Assembly: GCF_001428305.1 (NCBI RefSeq)
Contig: NZ_LMRZ01000004.1
Coordinates: 572,446 to 636,445 of the forward strand
Source: Janibacter sp. Soil728
Lineage (GTDB): Bacteria > Actinomycetota > Actinomycetes > Actinomycetales > Dermatophilaceae
Direction of reading: 5' to 3'
Length of the DNA stretch: 64,000 nucleotides
The translations under genes and the position numbers were made by a program. Shown in pieces: positions 25,794 to 35,148 of this stretch; positions within the stretch are counted from its first letter, which is position 1, and every line of letters begins with the position of its first letter. A model generated the notes under the pieces. That model saw nothing but the letters and a program-made list of their open reading frames with translations, ran no database searches and had not been told where the DNA came from.

Positions 25794-26438
25794 TCAGGTC
25801 AGGGCGAGGGCCAAGACCGCGCCGGCGACGAGGTAGGGACCGAAGGCCAGCTGGGTGGAACGGGTCGCCCGCCGCGCGAGCAGCAGTGCGAGAGCGACGA
25901 TCCCGCCGAGGACGAAGCCCAACCAGATCCCTGCGACGAGATGCATCCAGCCCTGCCACGCGAGGGTCGGGGCGATCGAGACGAGCAGCTTGGCATCGCC
26001 CATCCCGATGGAGCGGCCGTACAGGACGAAGGCCAGCAGGACACTGCCTCCGCCGACGAGCACCGCCGCGATGGCGGCCCGGGCCAGTGCCCCCCAGTCG
26101 CCGGTCGCGATGGAGGCCCCGGTGAGCAGCAGCGCCACTGCCGGCACGAGCGGCACGGTGAGGGCATTGGGCAACCGGTGCACATCGGCGTCGACCGCCG
26201 CGAGGACCAGACCGACGAGGGCCAGGAGCAGTGGGGCCAGCAGGACGGGCCACGAGCGGTCCGCGAGGGAGCGCTCGAGGACCAACCCGACGAAGGGAGC
26301 GACCGCCGGGACCCACAGGTGGCGGGGGAGGGTCCCTCCTTCGTCAGCGCGCCGATAGCCGCCGGTGCGCAGCCACCACCAGCCGAGGAGGCCGCACGCG
26401 AGCGCCGCGAGCACGGCGAGCAGGGTCCGAGGGTCCAC
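25794..26438 (-). CDS. Prepilin peptidase (A24 family)
   Basis: 214 aa membrane aspartyl peptidase for type IV/Flp-like prepilin leaders. The two catalytic Asp motifs are AAVDADVHRLPNALT (about residue 82) and IGMGDAKLL (GxGD, about residue 143). It lacks the N-terminal cysteine methylase domain, as in many actinobacterial TadV-like enzymes. GTG 26438 lies 6 nt after TAGCGT (26450-26445), leaderless. No pilin genes are next to it. Confidence 0.85.
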   Translation of the reverse strand: MDPRTLLAVLAALACGLLGWWWLRTGGYRRADEGGTLPRHLWVPAVAPFVGLVLERSLADRSWPVLLAPLLLALVGLVLAAVDADVHRLPNALTVPLVPAVALLLTGASIATGDWGALARAAIAAVLVGGGSVLLAFVLYGRSIGMGDAKLLVSIAPTLAWQGWMHLVAGIWLGFVLGGIVALALLLARRATRSTQLAFGPYLVAGAVLALALT

Positions 26439-26549
26439 GACGCGACGCTACTAGGCCGTCGACGTCGGCCGCCCACGGATCTGCACAGGTTGGCCCTGTT
26501 GCGCGTGTGACGCGTGTGTCAGAGGTGGCTATCGCCTAACCTGCGGAAC

Positions 26550-29423
26550 ATGGCCACTCGTCCGTCGACCACCTCGCGCAGCACCAAGGGCGCCTCGTCG
26601 CGCCCCAAGGGCAGCACCCGCCCAGCGGGTCGCAAGGCTCCTGCCAAGACCGCTGCCAAGGGAAAGACCTCCGCCGCCCGTACGTCGTCGGCGTCCGGAG
26701 GGGGCCTGCCCCTGCCCATCGCCGCGGTGCACAGGACCTGGATGGGTGTCGCCCACGCGACCGGTTCGGGAGTGCGGCGCATCGGCCACAGCGCCAGCCA
26801 GATCGAGCCGGAGCACCGCCGCGACGGATGGGGGTTCCTCGCCCTCGCGCTGGCCCTCGTCGTGGCCGTGCGTGAGTGGTGGGGGTTGTCGGGCACCTTC
26901 GGCGACATCGTGCACGCAGTCTTCGCCGGCACCTTCGGTCGGGTGGCCTACGCCCTGCCCATCGTCCTGCTCCTCCTCGGCGTGCGTCTGCTCCGCTCGC
27001 AGGGGGACGCCTCGGCCGATGCCCGACTGGGTTTCGGCGCGATCATGGGCCTCTTTGCCGCCTCGGGTCTGACCCACATCGCCAAGGACATCCCGCAGCC
27101 TCCCGACGGCGCCGGTCCGATGCGCGACGCCGGTGGCATCTTCGGCTTCCTCGCCTCGGACCCGCTGTCCACCGCGGTCACGCCGTGGCCCGCCACGATC
27201 CTGCTCGTCCTGCTGGGGCTCTTCAGCCTCCTCCTCCTCACGGGGACCCCGTTGCACGAGGTCCCGCAGCGTCTGGCCTACATCCGGGCGGCCTTCACCG
27301 GCGAGGTCCCGGACCATGTCACCTCCGCCGAGGTCGACGCCCGCCACGACGCACCCGGGGCCGCGGTCACCCGCGCTCGCCGTCGTCGGGTCATCGACCC
27401 CGCGGACGAGGCGCTGTCGGGTGAGCGCGATGGCGACACCGCCTTCGACCAGGCAGCGGTCGTGCAGCCGGTCGGCAAGGGCCGCAAGCGCCGCTCCGCA
27501 GCCGTCGATGCTGCCACCGCCGCCACTGCTGCCGATGCCGGCACCGATGTCGACGAGAGCGCCGAGACCCCGCAGGCCGAGGCCGGCGGGCCCCGCCCGG
27601 GGGAGAAGCGTCCGACCAAGAACCCCGTTGTCGCCCCGATCAAGCCCGCGGACAAGACGGTCCTCGAGGCCCCGCCCACGACCCAGCTGCCGCAGCGGGT
27701 CGAGCAGCTGGCTCTCGCTGGGGATGTGACCTACACCCTCCCCGACAGCAGCCACCTCAAGCCGGGCGCCCCGCACAAGGAGCGCTCCGCGGCCAACGAC
27801 AAGGTCGTCGAGGCCCTGACCAACACGCTGGACGAGTTCGGCATCGACGCCCACGTCACCGGCTTCCACCGCGGCCCGACGGTGACGCGCTATGTCGTCG
27901 AGCTCGGCCCCGGTGTCAAGGTCGAGCGGGTCACCGCGCTGTCCAAGAACATCGCCTACGCCGTCGCCTCGGCGGACGTGCGCATCCTCAGCCCGATCCC
28001 GGGCAAGTCCGCCATCGGCATCGAGATCCCCAATGCCGACAAGGAGATGGTCTGCCTCGGCGACGTCCTGCGATCGGACGTCTCGCGCAACAACGAGCAC
28101 CCGATGGTCATGGGTGTCGGCAAGGACGTCGAGGGCGGCTATGTCATCGCCAACCTGGCCAAGATGCCGCATCTCCTCGTCGCCGGCGCCACCGGCTCGG
28201 GCAAGTCCTCCTTCGTCAACTCGATGATCACCTCGATCCTCATGCGGTCCACGCCGGACGAGGTGCGCATGGTGCTCGTCGACCCCAAGCGCGTGGAGCT
28301 GACGGCCTACGAGGGCATCCCGCACCTCATCACGCCGATCATCACCAATGCCAAGAAGGCCGCCGAGGCCCTGCAGTGGGTCGTGCGCGAGATGGACATG
28401 CGCTACGACGACCTCGCGAGCTCCGGCTACAAGCACGTCGACGACTACAACAAGGCCGTCCGGGCGGGCAAGGTGCAGCCGATCCCGGGCAGCGAGCGGG
28501 TCATCCAGCCGTACCCGTACCTGCTGGTCATCGTCGACGAGCTCGCCGACCTGATGATGGTCGCCCCCCGCGATGTCGAGGACTCGATCGTGCGCATCAC
28601 GCAGCTGGCCCGTGCGGCCGGCATCCACCTGGTGCTGGCGACCCAGCGTCCCTCCGTGGACGTCGTCACCGGTCTGATCAAGGCCAATGTGCCCTCGCGG
28701 ATGGCCTTCGCGACCTCCTCGCTCGCTGACTCCCGCGTCGTCCTCGACCAGCCCGGCGCCGAGAAGCTGCTGGGTCAGGGTGACGCGCTCTTCCTGCCGA
28801 TGGGCAAGTCCAAGCCGATGCGTGTCCAGGGCGCCTGGGTCACCGAGTCGGAGATCGACGACGTGGTCGCCCACGTGACCGGCCAGCTCAAGCCGAGCTA
28901 CCGCGAGGACGTGGCCCCGCCGGAGGCGCCCAAGAAGCACATCGACGAGGACATCGGCGACGACCTCGACGTGCTGCTGCAGGCCACCGAGCTCGTCGTC
29001 ACGACGCAGTTCGGCTCGACGTCGATGCTCCAGCGCAAGCTGCGGGTCGGCTTCGCCAAGGCCGGACGGCTCATGGACCTGCTCGAGTCGCGCGGCGTCG
29101 TCGGGCCCTCCGAGGGGTCCAAGGCTCGCGATGTGCTCATCACGCCCGAGGACCTGCCGACCACCCTCGCCCTGATGAAGGGGGAGGACCCGCCGCCCCT
29201 CGAGGAGCCCACGGCGGCGCCCGAGGACGACGAGCCCATCGAGACGGTCGACGCCGCGCCGCAGGTGCCAGCGACCGACGACACCGATGTCATCGACGTG
29301 CGCACGGGGGCACCGGCGCAGCCGTACAACCGCTATCCCGAGGACCCGATCGGCACCGAGGTCGTGGAGGAGTGGACCGAGGACGACGACGAGGACGCCT
29401 GGTCGCTCACCGACCGGGGCTGA
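26550..29423 (+). CDS. ftsK: DNA translocase FtsK/SpoIIIE
   Basis: 957 aa. Basic N-terminus, membrane segments at about residues 95-250, an Ala/Asp-rich linker, then alpha and beta motor domains with Walker A AGATGSGKSSFVN (about residue 545) and Walker B PYLLVIVDELADLMM. The C-terminal gamma domain contains SMLQRKLRVGFAKAGRLMDL. Moves chromosome DNA at the septum. ATG 26550 is 7 nt after TAACCT (26537-26542); the frame open upstream has no better start. It is single-motor FtsK, not the multi-ATPase EccC of type VII secretion. Confidence 0.96.
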   Translation: MATRPSTTSRSTKGASSRPKGSTRPAGRKAPAKTAAKGKTSAARTSSASGGGLPLPIAAVHRTWMGVAHATGSGVRRIGHSASQIEPEHRRDGWGFLALALALVVAVREWWGLSGTFGDIVHAVFAGTFGRVAYALPIVLLLLGVRLLRSQGDASADARLGFGAIMGLFAASGLTHIAKDIPQPPDGAGPMRDAGGIFGFLASDPLSTAVTPWPATILLVLLGLFSLLLLTGTPLHEVPQRLAYIRAAFTGEVPDHVTSAEVDARHDAPGAAVTRARRRRVIDPADEALSGERDGDTAFDQAAVVQPVGKGRKRRSAAVDAATAATAADAGTDVDESAETPQAEAGGPRPGEKRPTKNPVVAPIKPADKTVLEAPPTTQLPQRVEQLALAGDVTYTLPDSSHLKPGAPHKERSAANDKVVEALTNTLDEFGIDAHVTGFHRGPTVTRYVVELGPGVKVERVTALSKNIAYAVASADVRILSPIPGKSAIGIEIPNADKEMVCLGDVLRSDVSRNNEHPMVMGVGKDVEGGYVIANLAKMPHLLVAGATGSGKSSFVNSMITSILMRSTPDEVRMVLVDPKRVELTAYEGIPHLITPIITNAKKAAEALQWVVREMDMRYDDLASSGYKHVDDYNKAVRAGKVQPIPGSERVIQPYPYLLVIVDELADLMMVAPRDVEDSIVRITQLARAAGIHLVLATQRPSVDVVTGLIKANVPSRMAFATSSLADSRVVLDQPGAEKLLGQGDALFLPMGKSKPMRVQGAWVTESEIDDVVAHVTGQLKPSYREDVAPPEAPKKHIDEDIGDDLDVLLQATELVVTTQFGSTSMLQRKLRVGFAKAGRLMDLLESRGVVGPSEGSKARDVLITPEDLPTTLALMKGEDPPPLEEPTAAPEDDEPIETVDAAPQVPATDDTDVIDVRTGAPAQPYNRYPEDPIGTEVVEEWTEDDDEDAWSLTDRG

Positions 29424-30495
29424 GGTTCGCCGAGTCCGCAGGCACGGTGTCGACGGGCCCCGCCTCGACGACACCGGCCTCCACCAGCTCGGCGTGCACG
29501 TCGTCGACGAAGGCGAGGACTTCGGCGCTGCCCTGCACCGGGCCGCCCGCCAGCAGGCCGTCGCCGCCCAGGAGCACCGCGCCGGGGGTGCCGACGCCGA
29601 AGATCTGCGCCAGCGTGCCCTGCGGGTCGTGCAGGATGCGCTCGGCCAGGTGCGGCACGGCACCCAGCGCGGCCTCCAACGGCAGTGAGACGACGGCACG
29701 CACCCTCACCGGGCCGAGCAGCTCGTCCCACGCGGGGATCCGCTCGATCGGCGTCGCGCACGGTCCGCAGCCCGGGGAGACGAAGACGAGCATCATCGCG
29801 CCGTCGCTGACGAGGGAGCGCAGCGGGAGTGACCGGCCCGACTCGTCCTCGAGCGCGGCGAAGGGGAGTGGCTGGCGGCTGTAGTCCAGCTCGTCGAGAT
29901 CGCCGTCCGGGCCCCCGTCCGCGTCAGTGCCATCGGTGCGATCGGCGGCGGCGGACGAGGTGAGGGACCCTCCCTTCGTCCCGCCGAAGGTCACCACGAC
30001 CACGGCGACCGTCAGCACCACGAGGGCCAGCCACAGCCAGGCTGTCGCGGGAGCGGCCGCGAGCCGCATGACCACGGAGTCCTGCGCGGTGGCCGACCAC
30101 ACCGTGAGCAGCGCGAGGACGACGAGCAGGATATTGCGCACGGCCGTGCGGCGGGTGACCTCACCCAGACCCAGGCGACCGAAGCAGCTGCAGGTGACCG
30201 GGTACCCGAAGCCCAGCGCCCGCACGATCACCACGAGATAGGCCACGAAGAGGGCCAGCGCCACCACCGCGACCACGACGGCGAAGGGTGCCGGGACCGC
30301 CAGCAGGGCGAGGGCCAGGCCGATCTCGGCCCACGGCAGGACGCTCGGGGCGGGGGTCTTGGTGAGCAGTCCGGGCAGGCGCAGCTGGCTGAAGGCGCTG
30401 CGCGTCTCCTCGGGGTGACGCACCTTGGCGGCACCACTGATGAGGAGGAGTGCCGCGATGAGGAGCGGCGGGAGGATGAGGGGGCTGGCATGCAC
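29407..30495 (-). CDS. MauE-like membrane protein fused to a thioredoxin-fold domain
   Basis: 362 aa. Residues about 1-135 form four membrane helices of the MauE/DoxX type (ALLLISGAAKVRHP, YPVTCSCFGRLG). A further helix follows, then a linker rich in Asp/Gly and an extracytoplasmic thioredoxin-like domain with LVFVSPGCGPCATPI (CGPC, about residue 240) and a late cis-Pro region GVGTPGAVLL. Probably passes electrons across the membrane for disulfide chemistry. GTG 30495 lies 6 nt after TAGACT (30507-30502). Its 3' end overlaps the ftsK 3' end by 17 nt. Confidence 0.75.
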   Translation of the reverse strand: MHASPLILPPLLIAALLLISGAAKVRHPEETRSAFSQLRLPGLLTKTPAPSVLPWAEIGLALALLAVPAPFAVVVAVVALALFVAYLVVIVRALGFGYPVTCSCFGRLGLGEVTRRTAVRNILLVVLALLTVWSATAQDSVVMRLAAAPATAWLWLALVVLTVAVVVVTFGGTKGGSLTSSAAADRTDGTDADGGPDGDLDELDYSRQPLPFAALEDESGRSLPLRSLVSDGAMMLVFVSPGCGPCATPIERIPAWDELLGPVRVRAVVSLPLEAALGAVPHLAERILHDPQGTLAQIFGVGTPGAVLLGGDGLLAGGPVQGSAEVLAFVDDVHAELVEAGVVEAGPVDTVPADSANLSPGR

Positions 30496-30501
30496 GCAGC
30501 G

Positions 30502-30511
30502 AGTCTAGGGT
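30502..30511. promoter_or_regulatory. Overlapping back-to-back -10 boxes
   Basis: AGTCTAGGGT reads as TAGACT on the minus strand (30507-30502, 6 nt to GTG 30495) and TAGGGT on the plus strand (30506-30511, 6 nt to ATG 30518). The hexamers share two base pairs, so two polymerases cannot melt both at once. Confidence 0.6.
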
Positions 30512-30517
30512 TGCCCC

Positions 30518-31222
30518 ATGACGAAGGCCTGGTACGAGCTAGACAGCCGCCCGACAGGAACCCGCTACTGGGCCGCAGTGATCCGCAAGCAGCCGTCGGC
30601 GATCCTGGTGAGCATCCAGCTCCTGGCGATCTTGCTGCTCCCGTGGGTGGAGTCGGAGTACTGGGGTCGGGCGGTCATCACCAGCCTGTCCCTCGTCGCC
30701 GTGACCTTCGGGATCTGGGTCGTGCGCTCCACCCCGGGACTGACCTGGTTGGCGCTGCTCATCGGGCTGCCCGCCTTCATCTTCGAGGTGTGGTCGGTGA
30801 TCGACGAGAGCAATGTCGCGGTGGCCTTCCTCGCCTACTTCCTGCTGGCCATCTTCTACATGTACGTCGCCTACGGGCTCGTGGCCTACATGTTCGCCGA
30901 CTCGTGGGTGACCAAGGACGAGATGTTCGCCGTCGGCGCGGCCTTCACCGTCCTCCTCTTCGCCTTCGCCTACCTCTACGGCGCGATCCAGACCCTGGCG
31001 CCCGGTTCCTTCGTCGGGTTCGCGCCCGGGGAGCATCGCAGCTTCCTGGAGCTGCTGTCCTTCTCCGCGGCCAACCTGGCCGGCGTCGGGCTGTCCGACA
31101 TCGCGGCGGTCGAGCCGCAGGCGCGCGCCGCGGTGATCCTCGAGCAGCTCGGTGGGGCGCTCTACGTCGCCATGGTCATCTCCCGTCTCGTGGCCATGGC
31201 CGTGATGCGTTCGCGCAACTGA
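30518..31222 (+). CDS. Potassium-channel-family membrane protein with altered filter
   Basis: 234 aa, about six membrane segments. The last part has the layout of a K+ channel pore: pore helix [13 protein letters not shown], filter position AGVGLSDI (residues about 188-195, where channels have T-x-G-Y-G-D), then [24 protein letters not shown], a typical inner helix. Gly-Tyr-Gly is replaced by Gly-Leu-Ser, so K+ selectivity is doubtful. Leaderless from TAGGGT, divergent from the MauE-like gene. Confidence 0.65.
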   Translation: MTKAWYELDSRPTGTRYWAAVIRKQPSAILVSIQLLAILLLPWVESEYWGRAVITSLSLVAVTFGIWVVRSTPGLTWLALLIGLPAFIFEVWSVIDESNVAVAFLAYFLLAIFYMYVAYGLVAYMFADSWVTKDEMFAVGAAFTVLLFAFAYLYGAIQTLAPGSFVGFAPGEHRSFLELLSFSAANLAGVGLSDIAAVEPQARAAVILEQLGGALYVAMVISRLVAMAVMRSRN

Positions 31223-31274
31223 CCGGGCTCGCCGGTGGCCGACGCAGGCCCGGCGGCCGCCTAGAGTGGGGGGC

Positions 31275-32681
31275 ATGTCCGTCCCCTCCCGTAGCGTCGC
31301 CCTCGTCACCCTGGGCTGTACCCGTAACGACGTGGACTCCGAGGAGCTCGCCGGTCGGCTGTCCGCCGAGGGCTGGACCCTCGTCGATGATGCGGCGCAG
31401 GCCGATGTCGCCGTCGTCAACACCTGTGGATTCATCGAGCAGGCCAAGAAGGACTCGATCGACGCGATCCTCGAGGCCAATGATCTGCGCGAGCACGGCA
31501 AGACGCAGAAGGTCGTGGCCGTCGGCTGTCTCGCGGAGCGCTACGGCAAGGAGCTGGCCGACGAGCTGCCCGAGGCCGACGCCGTGCTCGGCTTCGACTC
31601 CTACGCCGACATGTCCACCCACCTGCGTGCCGTCCTCGACGGGCACGCGCCAGAGGCCCACACGCCGGGCGACCGTCGCAAGCTGCTGCCCATCTCCCCG
31701 GTCGACCGCGATGCCAGCGATGTCGCCCTTCCCGGTCACAACACCGGTGGTGACCTGCCCCGTGCCCGCCTCGACGACCGTCCGTGGGCCCCGCTCAAGA
31801 TCGCCTCGGGCTGCGACCGCCGCTGCTCCTTCTGCGCCATCCCGACCTTCCGCGGTGCCTTCGTCTCTCGTCGCCCGAGCGATGTCGTGGCCGAAGGGAG
31901 GTGGCTCGCCACCCAGGGTGTGCGCGAGCTCTTCCTCGTCAGCGAGAACTCGACGTCCTACGGCAAGGACCTCGGGGACCTCGACCTGATGGAGGCTCTC
32001 CTGCCCGAGCTCGTGGCCATCGAGGGGATCGAGCGGGTACGGGTGTCCTACCTGCAGCCCGCCGAGATCCGCCCCGGCCTGCTGCGGGCCATGGCGAGCA
32101 TCCCGGGCGTCGTCCCCTGGTACGACATCTCCTTCCAGCACGCGTCGGGGCCGCTGCTGCGCCGCATGCGTCGATTCGGCGACACAGAGTCATTCCTGGG
32201 CCTCATCGAGGGCATCCGGGAGCGCCAGCCGGAGGCCGGCATCCGCTCCAATGTCATCCTCGGCTTCCCCGGGGAGACCGAGGAGGACGTCGCCGAGCTC
32301 GAGCGCTTCCTCATCGCGGCTCGTCTCGACGTCGTCGGGGTCTTCGGCTACTCGGACGAGGACGGCACCGAGGGTGAGCGGCTCGATGACAAGGTCGACG
32401 CCGAGATCATCGCGGCGCGCGTGGAGCGCATCAGGGACCTCGTCGAGGAGCTGACCGCCCAGCGCGCCGAGGAGCGCGTCGGTGAGGTCCTGCAGGTCCT
32501 CGTCGAGGAGATCGACGAGGAGACCGGTGAGATGAGCGGCCGGGCCGCGCACCAGGGCCCCGACGTCGATGGCGTCACCCTGCTCACCGGTGACCTCGAC
32601 GCCGTCGAGGTCGGTGCGGTCGTCACCGCGGAGGTGGTCGGCACCGAAGGCATCGACCTCCTCGCGAGGGTCCGTCCGTGA
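31275..32681 (+). CDS. rimO: Ribosomal protein uS12 methylthiotransferase
   Basis: 468 aa radical-SAM enzyme that methylthiolates Asp of S12. N-terminal domain Cys in [23 protein letters not shown] and VGCLAERY; radical-SAM cluster [18 protein letters not shown] (CxxxCxxC); C-terminal TRAM domain. The ATG at 31275, 7 nt after TAGAGT (31262-31267), is preferred over GTG 31266. Overlaps pgsA as GTGA. Confidence 0.95.
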   Translation: MSVPSRSVALVTLGCTRNDVDSEELAGRLSAEGWTLVDDAAQADVAVVNTCGFIEQAKKDSIDAILEANDLREHGKTQKVVAVGCLAERYGKELADELPEADAVLGFDSYADMSTHLRAVLDGHAPEAHTPGDRRKLLPISPVDRDASDVALPGHNTGGDLPRARLDDRPWAPLKIASGCDRRCSFCAIPTFRGAFVSRRPSDVVAEGRWLATQGVRELFLVSENSTSYGKDLGDLDLMEALLPELVAIEGIERVRVSYLQPAEIRPGLLRAMASIPGVVPWYDISFQHASGPLLRRMRRFGDTESFLGLIEGIRERQPEAGIRSNVILGFPGETEEDVAELERFLIAARLDVVGVFGYSDEDGTEGERLDDKVDAEIIAARVERIRDLVEELTAQRAEERVGEVLQVLVEEIDEETGEMSGRAAHQGPDVDGVTLLTGDLDAVEVGAVVTAEVVGTEGIDLLARVRP

Positions 32682-33328
32682 GCACCGAGGGCACGGGCAG
32701 CATGTCCCCCCCGGCCCCCGAGCCGAGTCCGTGGAACCTGCCCAATGCCCTCACCGTGGGGCGCATCCTCCTCGTCCCCGTCTTCGTGTGGCTCGTGCTG
32801 AGCGACGGCGGCGAGGACACCGGGACCCGGTGGTGGGCGTGGGGCGTCTTCGCGATCGCGATCATCACCGACCGCATCGACGGTGACCTCGCGCGGGCCA
32901 AGGGGTTGGTCACGACCTTCGGCAAGGTCGCCGACCCCATCGCCGACAAGACGCTCACCGGCGCCGGCTTCATCACGCTGTCGATGATCGGCGAGATCCC
33001 GTGGTGGATCACGATCGTCATCATCGCCCGTGAGCTCGGGATCACGGCCATGCGCTTCTGGGTCATCCGCCACGGAGTGATGCCCGCCAGCCGCGGCGGC
33101 AAGATCAAGACCTTCCTCCAGGCCTTCGCGATCGGCCTCTTCGTCATCCCGCTGAGCACGCTGCCGCTCGAGTGGCTCTGGCGCGGGCTGGCCTGGGTCA
33201 TCCTGATCGCTGCCCTCGTGGTCACGATCGGCACGGCGGTCGACTACATCATGAAGGCGATGACCTTGCGCTCGACGAGTGACCGCGCCCGGCTGAAGCG
33301 GGAGCGCAAGGCCGCGCGTGAGCGCTGA
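32678..33328 (+). CDS. pgsA: CDP-diacylglycerol-glycerol-3-phosphate 3-phosphatidyltransferase
   Basis: 216 aa membrane enzyme of phosphatidylglycerol synthesis. The CDP-alcohol phosphotransferase motif is complete: [20 protein letters not shown] then ADPIAD (DG-x2-AR-x8-G-x3-D-x3-D). Four to six helices; [17 protein letters not shown] at the N-terminus is typical. GTG 32678 overlaps the rimO stop; ATG 32702 is an alternative. Operon rimO-pgsA-cinA followed by clgR. Confidence 0.93.
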   Translation: MSTEGTGSMSPPAPEPSPWNLPNALTVGRILLVPVFVWLVLSDGGEDTGTRWWAWGVFAIAIITDRIDGDLARAKGLVTTFGKVADPIADKTLTGAGFITLSMIGEIPWWITIVIIARELGITAMRFWVIRHGVMPASRGGKIKTFLQAFAIGLFVIPLSTLPLEWLWRGLAWVILIAALVVTIGTAVDYIMKAMTLRSTSDRARLKRERKAARER

Positions 33329-33794
33329 CGCCGCAGACCTGCTCGCCCTCCTCGCCGAGCGGGGGTGGACGCTCGGGACCGCGGAGTCCCTCACCGGTGG
33401 CCTGGTCGCCGCGACGATCGTCGCGGTGCCCGGCGCCTCGCGGGTCTTCTCCGGCTCGGTGGTCGCCTACGACCCCGCGGTCAAGATCTCGCTCCTCGGT
33501 GTCGACCATGACCTCGTCGACCGGGTCGGCACCGTCGACGAGCAGGTCGTCACCCAGATGGCGAAGGGAGCACAGCGTCGGCTCGGCGTGGACGTCGCCA
33601 TCGCGACGACCGGCGTGGCCGGGCCCGGTCCCAGCGAGGGGCATCCCGCAGGAACCGTGTGGCTGGCCTGCGCAACTCCGGCAGGAATCGTGACTCGTCG
33701 GCTGACGTTGACCGGAGGACGCGCCACCGTGCGTGCGGATGCCGTCGCTGCGGCGCTCGGCCTCGGCCACGAGGCAGTCAGCGCCGCATCCTGA
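33318..33794 (+). CDS. pncC: CinA C-terminal domain protein (nicotinamide-nucleotide amidase)
   Basis: 158 aa, only the amidase domain of CinA. LGTAESLTGGLVAATIVAVPGASRVFSGSVVAYD and ATTGVAGPGPSEGHPAGTVW are family hallmarks. Deamidates nicotinamide mononucleotide in relatives. GTG 33318 overlaps pgsA by 11 nt. The pgsA-cinA-clgR order is conserved in actinobacteria. Confidence 0.88.
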   Translation: MSADAADLLALLAERGWTLGTAESLTGGLVAATIVAVPGASRVFSGSVVAYDPAVKISLLGVDHDLVDRVGTVDEQVVTQMAKGAQRRLGVDVAIATTGVAGPGPSEGHPAGTVWLACATPAGIVTRRLTLTGGRATVRADAVAAALGLGHEAVSAAS

Positions 33795-33875
33795 CTCTTT
33801 GCGGGACTCCTCCTGACGGGTGACGGTGGAGCGTTGTACCGTGGTGCCAGACGACGAGGCAAGGAGGTGGACCTG

Positions 33876-34175
33876 ATGGTGTTGCTACGCGAGGAGCTCG
33901 GAGACGTGCTGCGCGACGCGCGCCGTGGCCAGGGACGCACCCTGCGCGACATCTCCGCCAAGGCATCGGTCTCTCTGGGCTATCTGAGTGAGATCGAGCG
34001 CGGCGAAAAAGAGGCCAGCTCCGAGCTGCTCGCCTCGATCTGCACGGCCCTCGAGATGCCGCTGTCGATCGTCTTCACCGAGGTCGCCCACCGGGCCCGT
34101 CGGGTGGAGCGCGCCAGCGCCCCTGTCACCCTGCCCGTGGCCACCCGGGCCGAGGACGTCGTCTCCGCCGCCTGA
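33876..34175 (+). CDS. clgR: Clp gene regulator ClgR (XRE family)
   Basis: 99 aa. Helix-turn-helix [20 protein letters not shown] within an XRE/Cro domain, then a C-terminus ending VVSAA; small hydrophobic C-termini serve as ClpP degradation tags in characterised ClgR. ATG 33876 has AAGGAGG 8 nt upstream, and this start gives the family's usual length. A TGACGG/TACCGT pair with 17-nt spacing (33814-33819 and 33837-33842) is a promoter candidate. Position after pgsA-cinA matches ClgR of Corynebacterium, Streptomyces and Mycobacterium. Confidence 0.88.
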   Translation: MVLLREELGDVLRDARRGQGRTLRDISAKASVSLGYLSEIERGEKEASSELLASICTALEMPLSIVFTEVAHRARRVERASAPVTLPVATRAEDVVSAA

Positions 34176-34242
34176 GTTGTCGCGCGACCCTTCCCCACCT
34201 GACGTCACACCCACGTCCCGCCACCCCCGCATCCACAGCACC

Positions 34243-34295
34243 GCATCTCCTTGAGGTCGTGCGCAGGCATGGGGCATCTCCTCAAGGTCGTGCGC
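34243..34295. repeat. Imperfect 22-bp direct repeat at the nei 3' end
   Basis: GCATCTCCTTGAGGTCGTGC (34243 on) and GCATCTCCTCAAGGTCGTGC (34274 on) recur 31 bp apart, differing at two bases. The right copy contains the nei stop codon; the left copy is outside the gene. The rest of the 34176-34281 gap shows nothing clear. Confidence 0.6.
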
Positions 34296-35145
34296 GTCGG
34301 CGTGCTCCGAGCGGGGCCTGAGGACGCCCGTCGTCGGTGGGGGCGAGTCCGCCCTGGCATCCCGGGCAGGAGAAGAAGACCCGGTCCGGCCCCTGTCGTC
34401 CCAGCGGCGCCACCCGCACGGTCTCCCCGCAGCGGCGGCAGGCGCGTCCGGAGCGTCCGTGCACCCATGAGCGGGCATCAGCGCGCAGGATGCCCGTCGA
34501 GGACTGGATCGCGTGCTCCCGCCCGCGCAGCATGAGCTCGTGGACCCGGGTGACGAGCGCTTCGACCTGATCGGGCGACAGGCCGGCGGCCTCGTGCCAC
34601 GGATGCAACCGCTGGGCGAAGAGCACTTCGCTCGCCCAGAAGGTGCCGACCCCGGCCAGGACCCGCTGATCGAGGAGCGCCGCAGCGATCGATGTGCCAG
34701 CGCTCGAGTCGAGGATGCGCCGGGCCACGAGATCTGGGTCCCAGTCGGCGCCCAGGACGTCAGGCCCGAGATGCCCGACGAGTAGGTGCTCGTCTCCGCG
34801 GCGCACGAGGTCGAGCTCGCCCAGGCGCAACCCGAGAGTGGTCCACTCGTCGTTGCCGACCGCAGCCCGCAGGTCGGGTCGCCGCAGCGCGCGTGCGGCG
34901 GCATCGGACCCTGCCGCCTCGATCCGCCACGACCCCTCCATGCGCAGGTGCGTGTGCAGCGTCCACCCGGAGTCGAAGCGGTGGAGCAGGTGCTTGCCTC
35001 TCGGCACCACCTCGTCGACATTCGCACCCCGCAGGGGTGCCTCACCGACCTCGCCCCACCGGATGTCCGCGAGGATCGCGGACCGTCCGGCCAAGGCCGC
35101 ATGCAGGCGCTGCGCGGTGCGCCAGACGGTGTCGCCCTCGGGCAC
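34282..35145 (-). CDS. nei: Fpg/Nei-family DNA glycosylase (endonuclease VIII)
   Basis: 287 aa base-excision repair glycosylase/AP lyase. N-terminal PEGDTVWRTAQRLHAAL (Pro2-Glu3 catalytic pair), the H2TH region GVGTFWASEVLFAQRLHPWH, and a C-terminal zinc finger with Cys pairs in CRRCGETVR and FSCPGCQGG. Begins with GTG 35145, 3 nt after the lhr stop, so it is co-transcribed with the helicase. The MPEGDT start is typical of Nei rather than Fpg. Confidence 0.92.
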   Translation of the reverse strand: MPEGDTVWRTAQRLHAALAGRSAILADIRWGEVGEAPLRGANVDEVVPRGKHLLHRFDSGWTLHTHLRMEGSWRIEAAGSDAAARALRRPDLRAAVGNDEWTTLGLRLGELDLVRRGDEHLLVGHLGPDVLGADWDPDLVARRILDSSAGTSIAAALLDQRVLAGVGTFWASEVLFAQRLHPWHEAAGLSPDQVEALVTRVHELMLRGREHAIQSSTGILRADARSWVHGRSGRACRRCGETVRVAPLGRQGPDRVFFSCPGCQGGLAPTDDGRPQAPLGARRRARP

Positions 35146-35148
35146 GGG

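Noticed and set aside
26550-29423. FtsK gene considered as EccC of a type VII secretion system for the WXG100 protein
   Set aside because: One motor domain, FtsK-type membrane region and a C-terminal gamma domain; EccC has multiple ATPase domains.
26529-29699. A 1056-codon open frame on the minus strand opposite ftsK
   Set aside because: High-GC third-position bias keeps the antisense frame open; the plus strand encodes complete FtsK domains and the antisense translation has no recognisable domain.
34176-34200. GTCGCGCGAC palindrome after clgR as terminator
   Set aside because: Only 10 bp without room for a loop; too weak to call.
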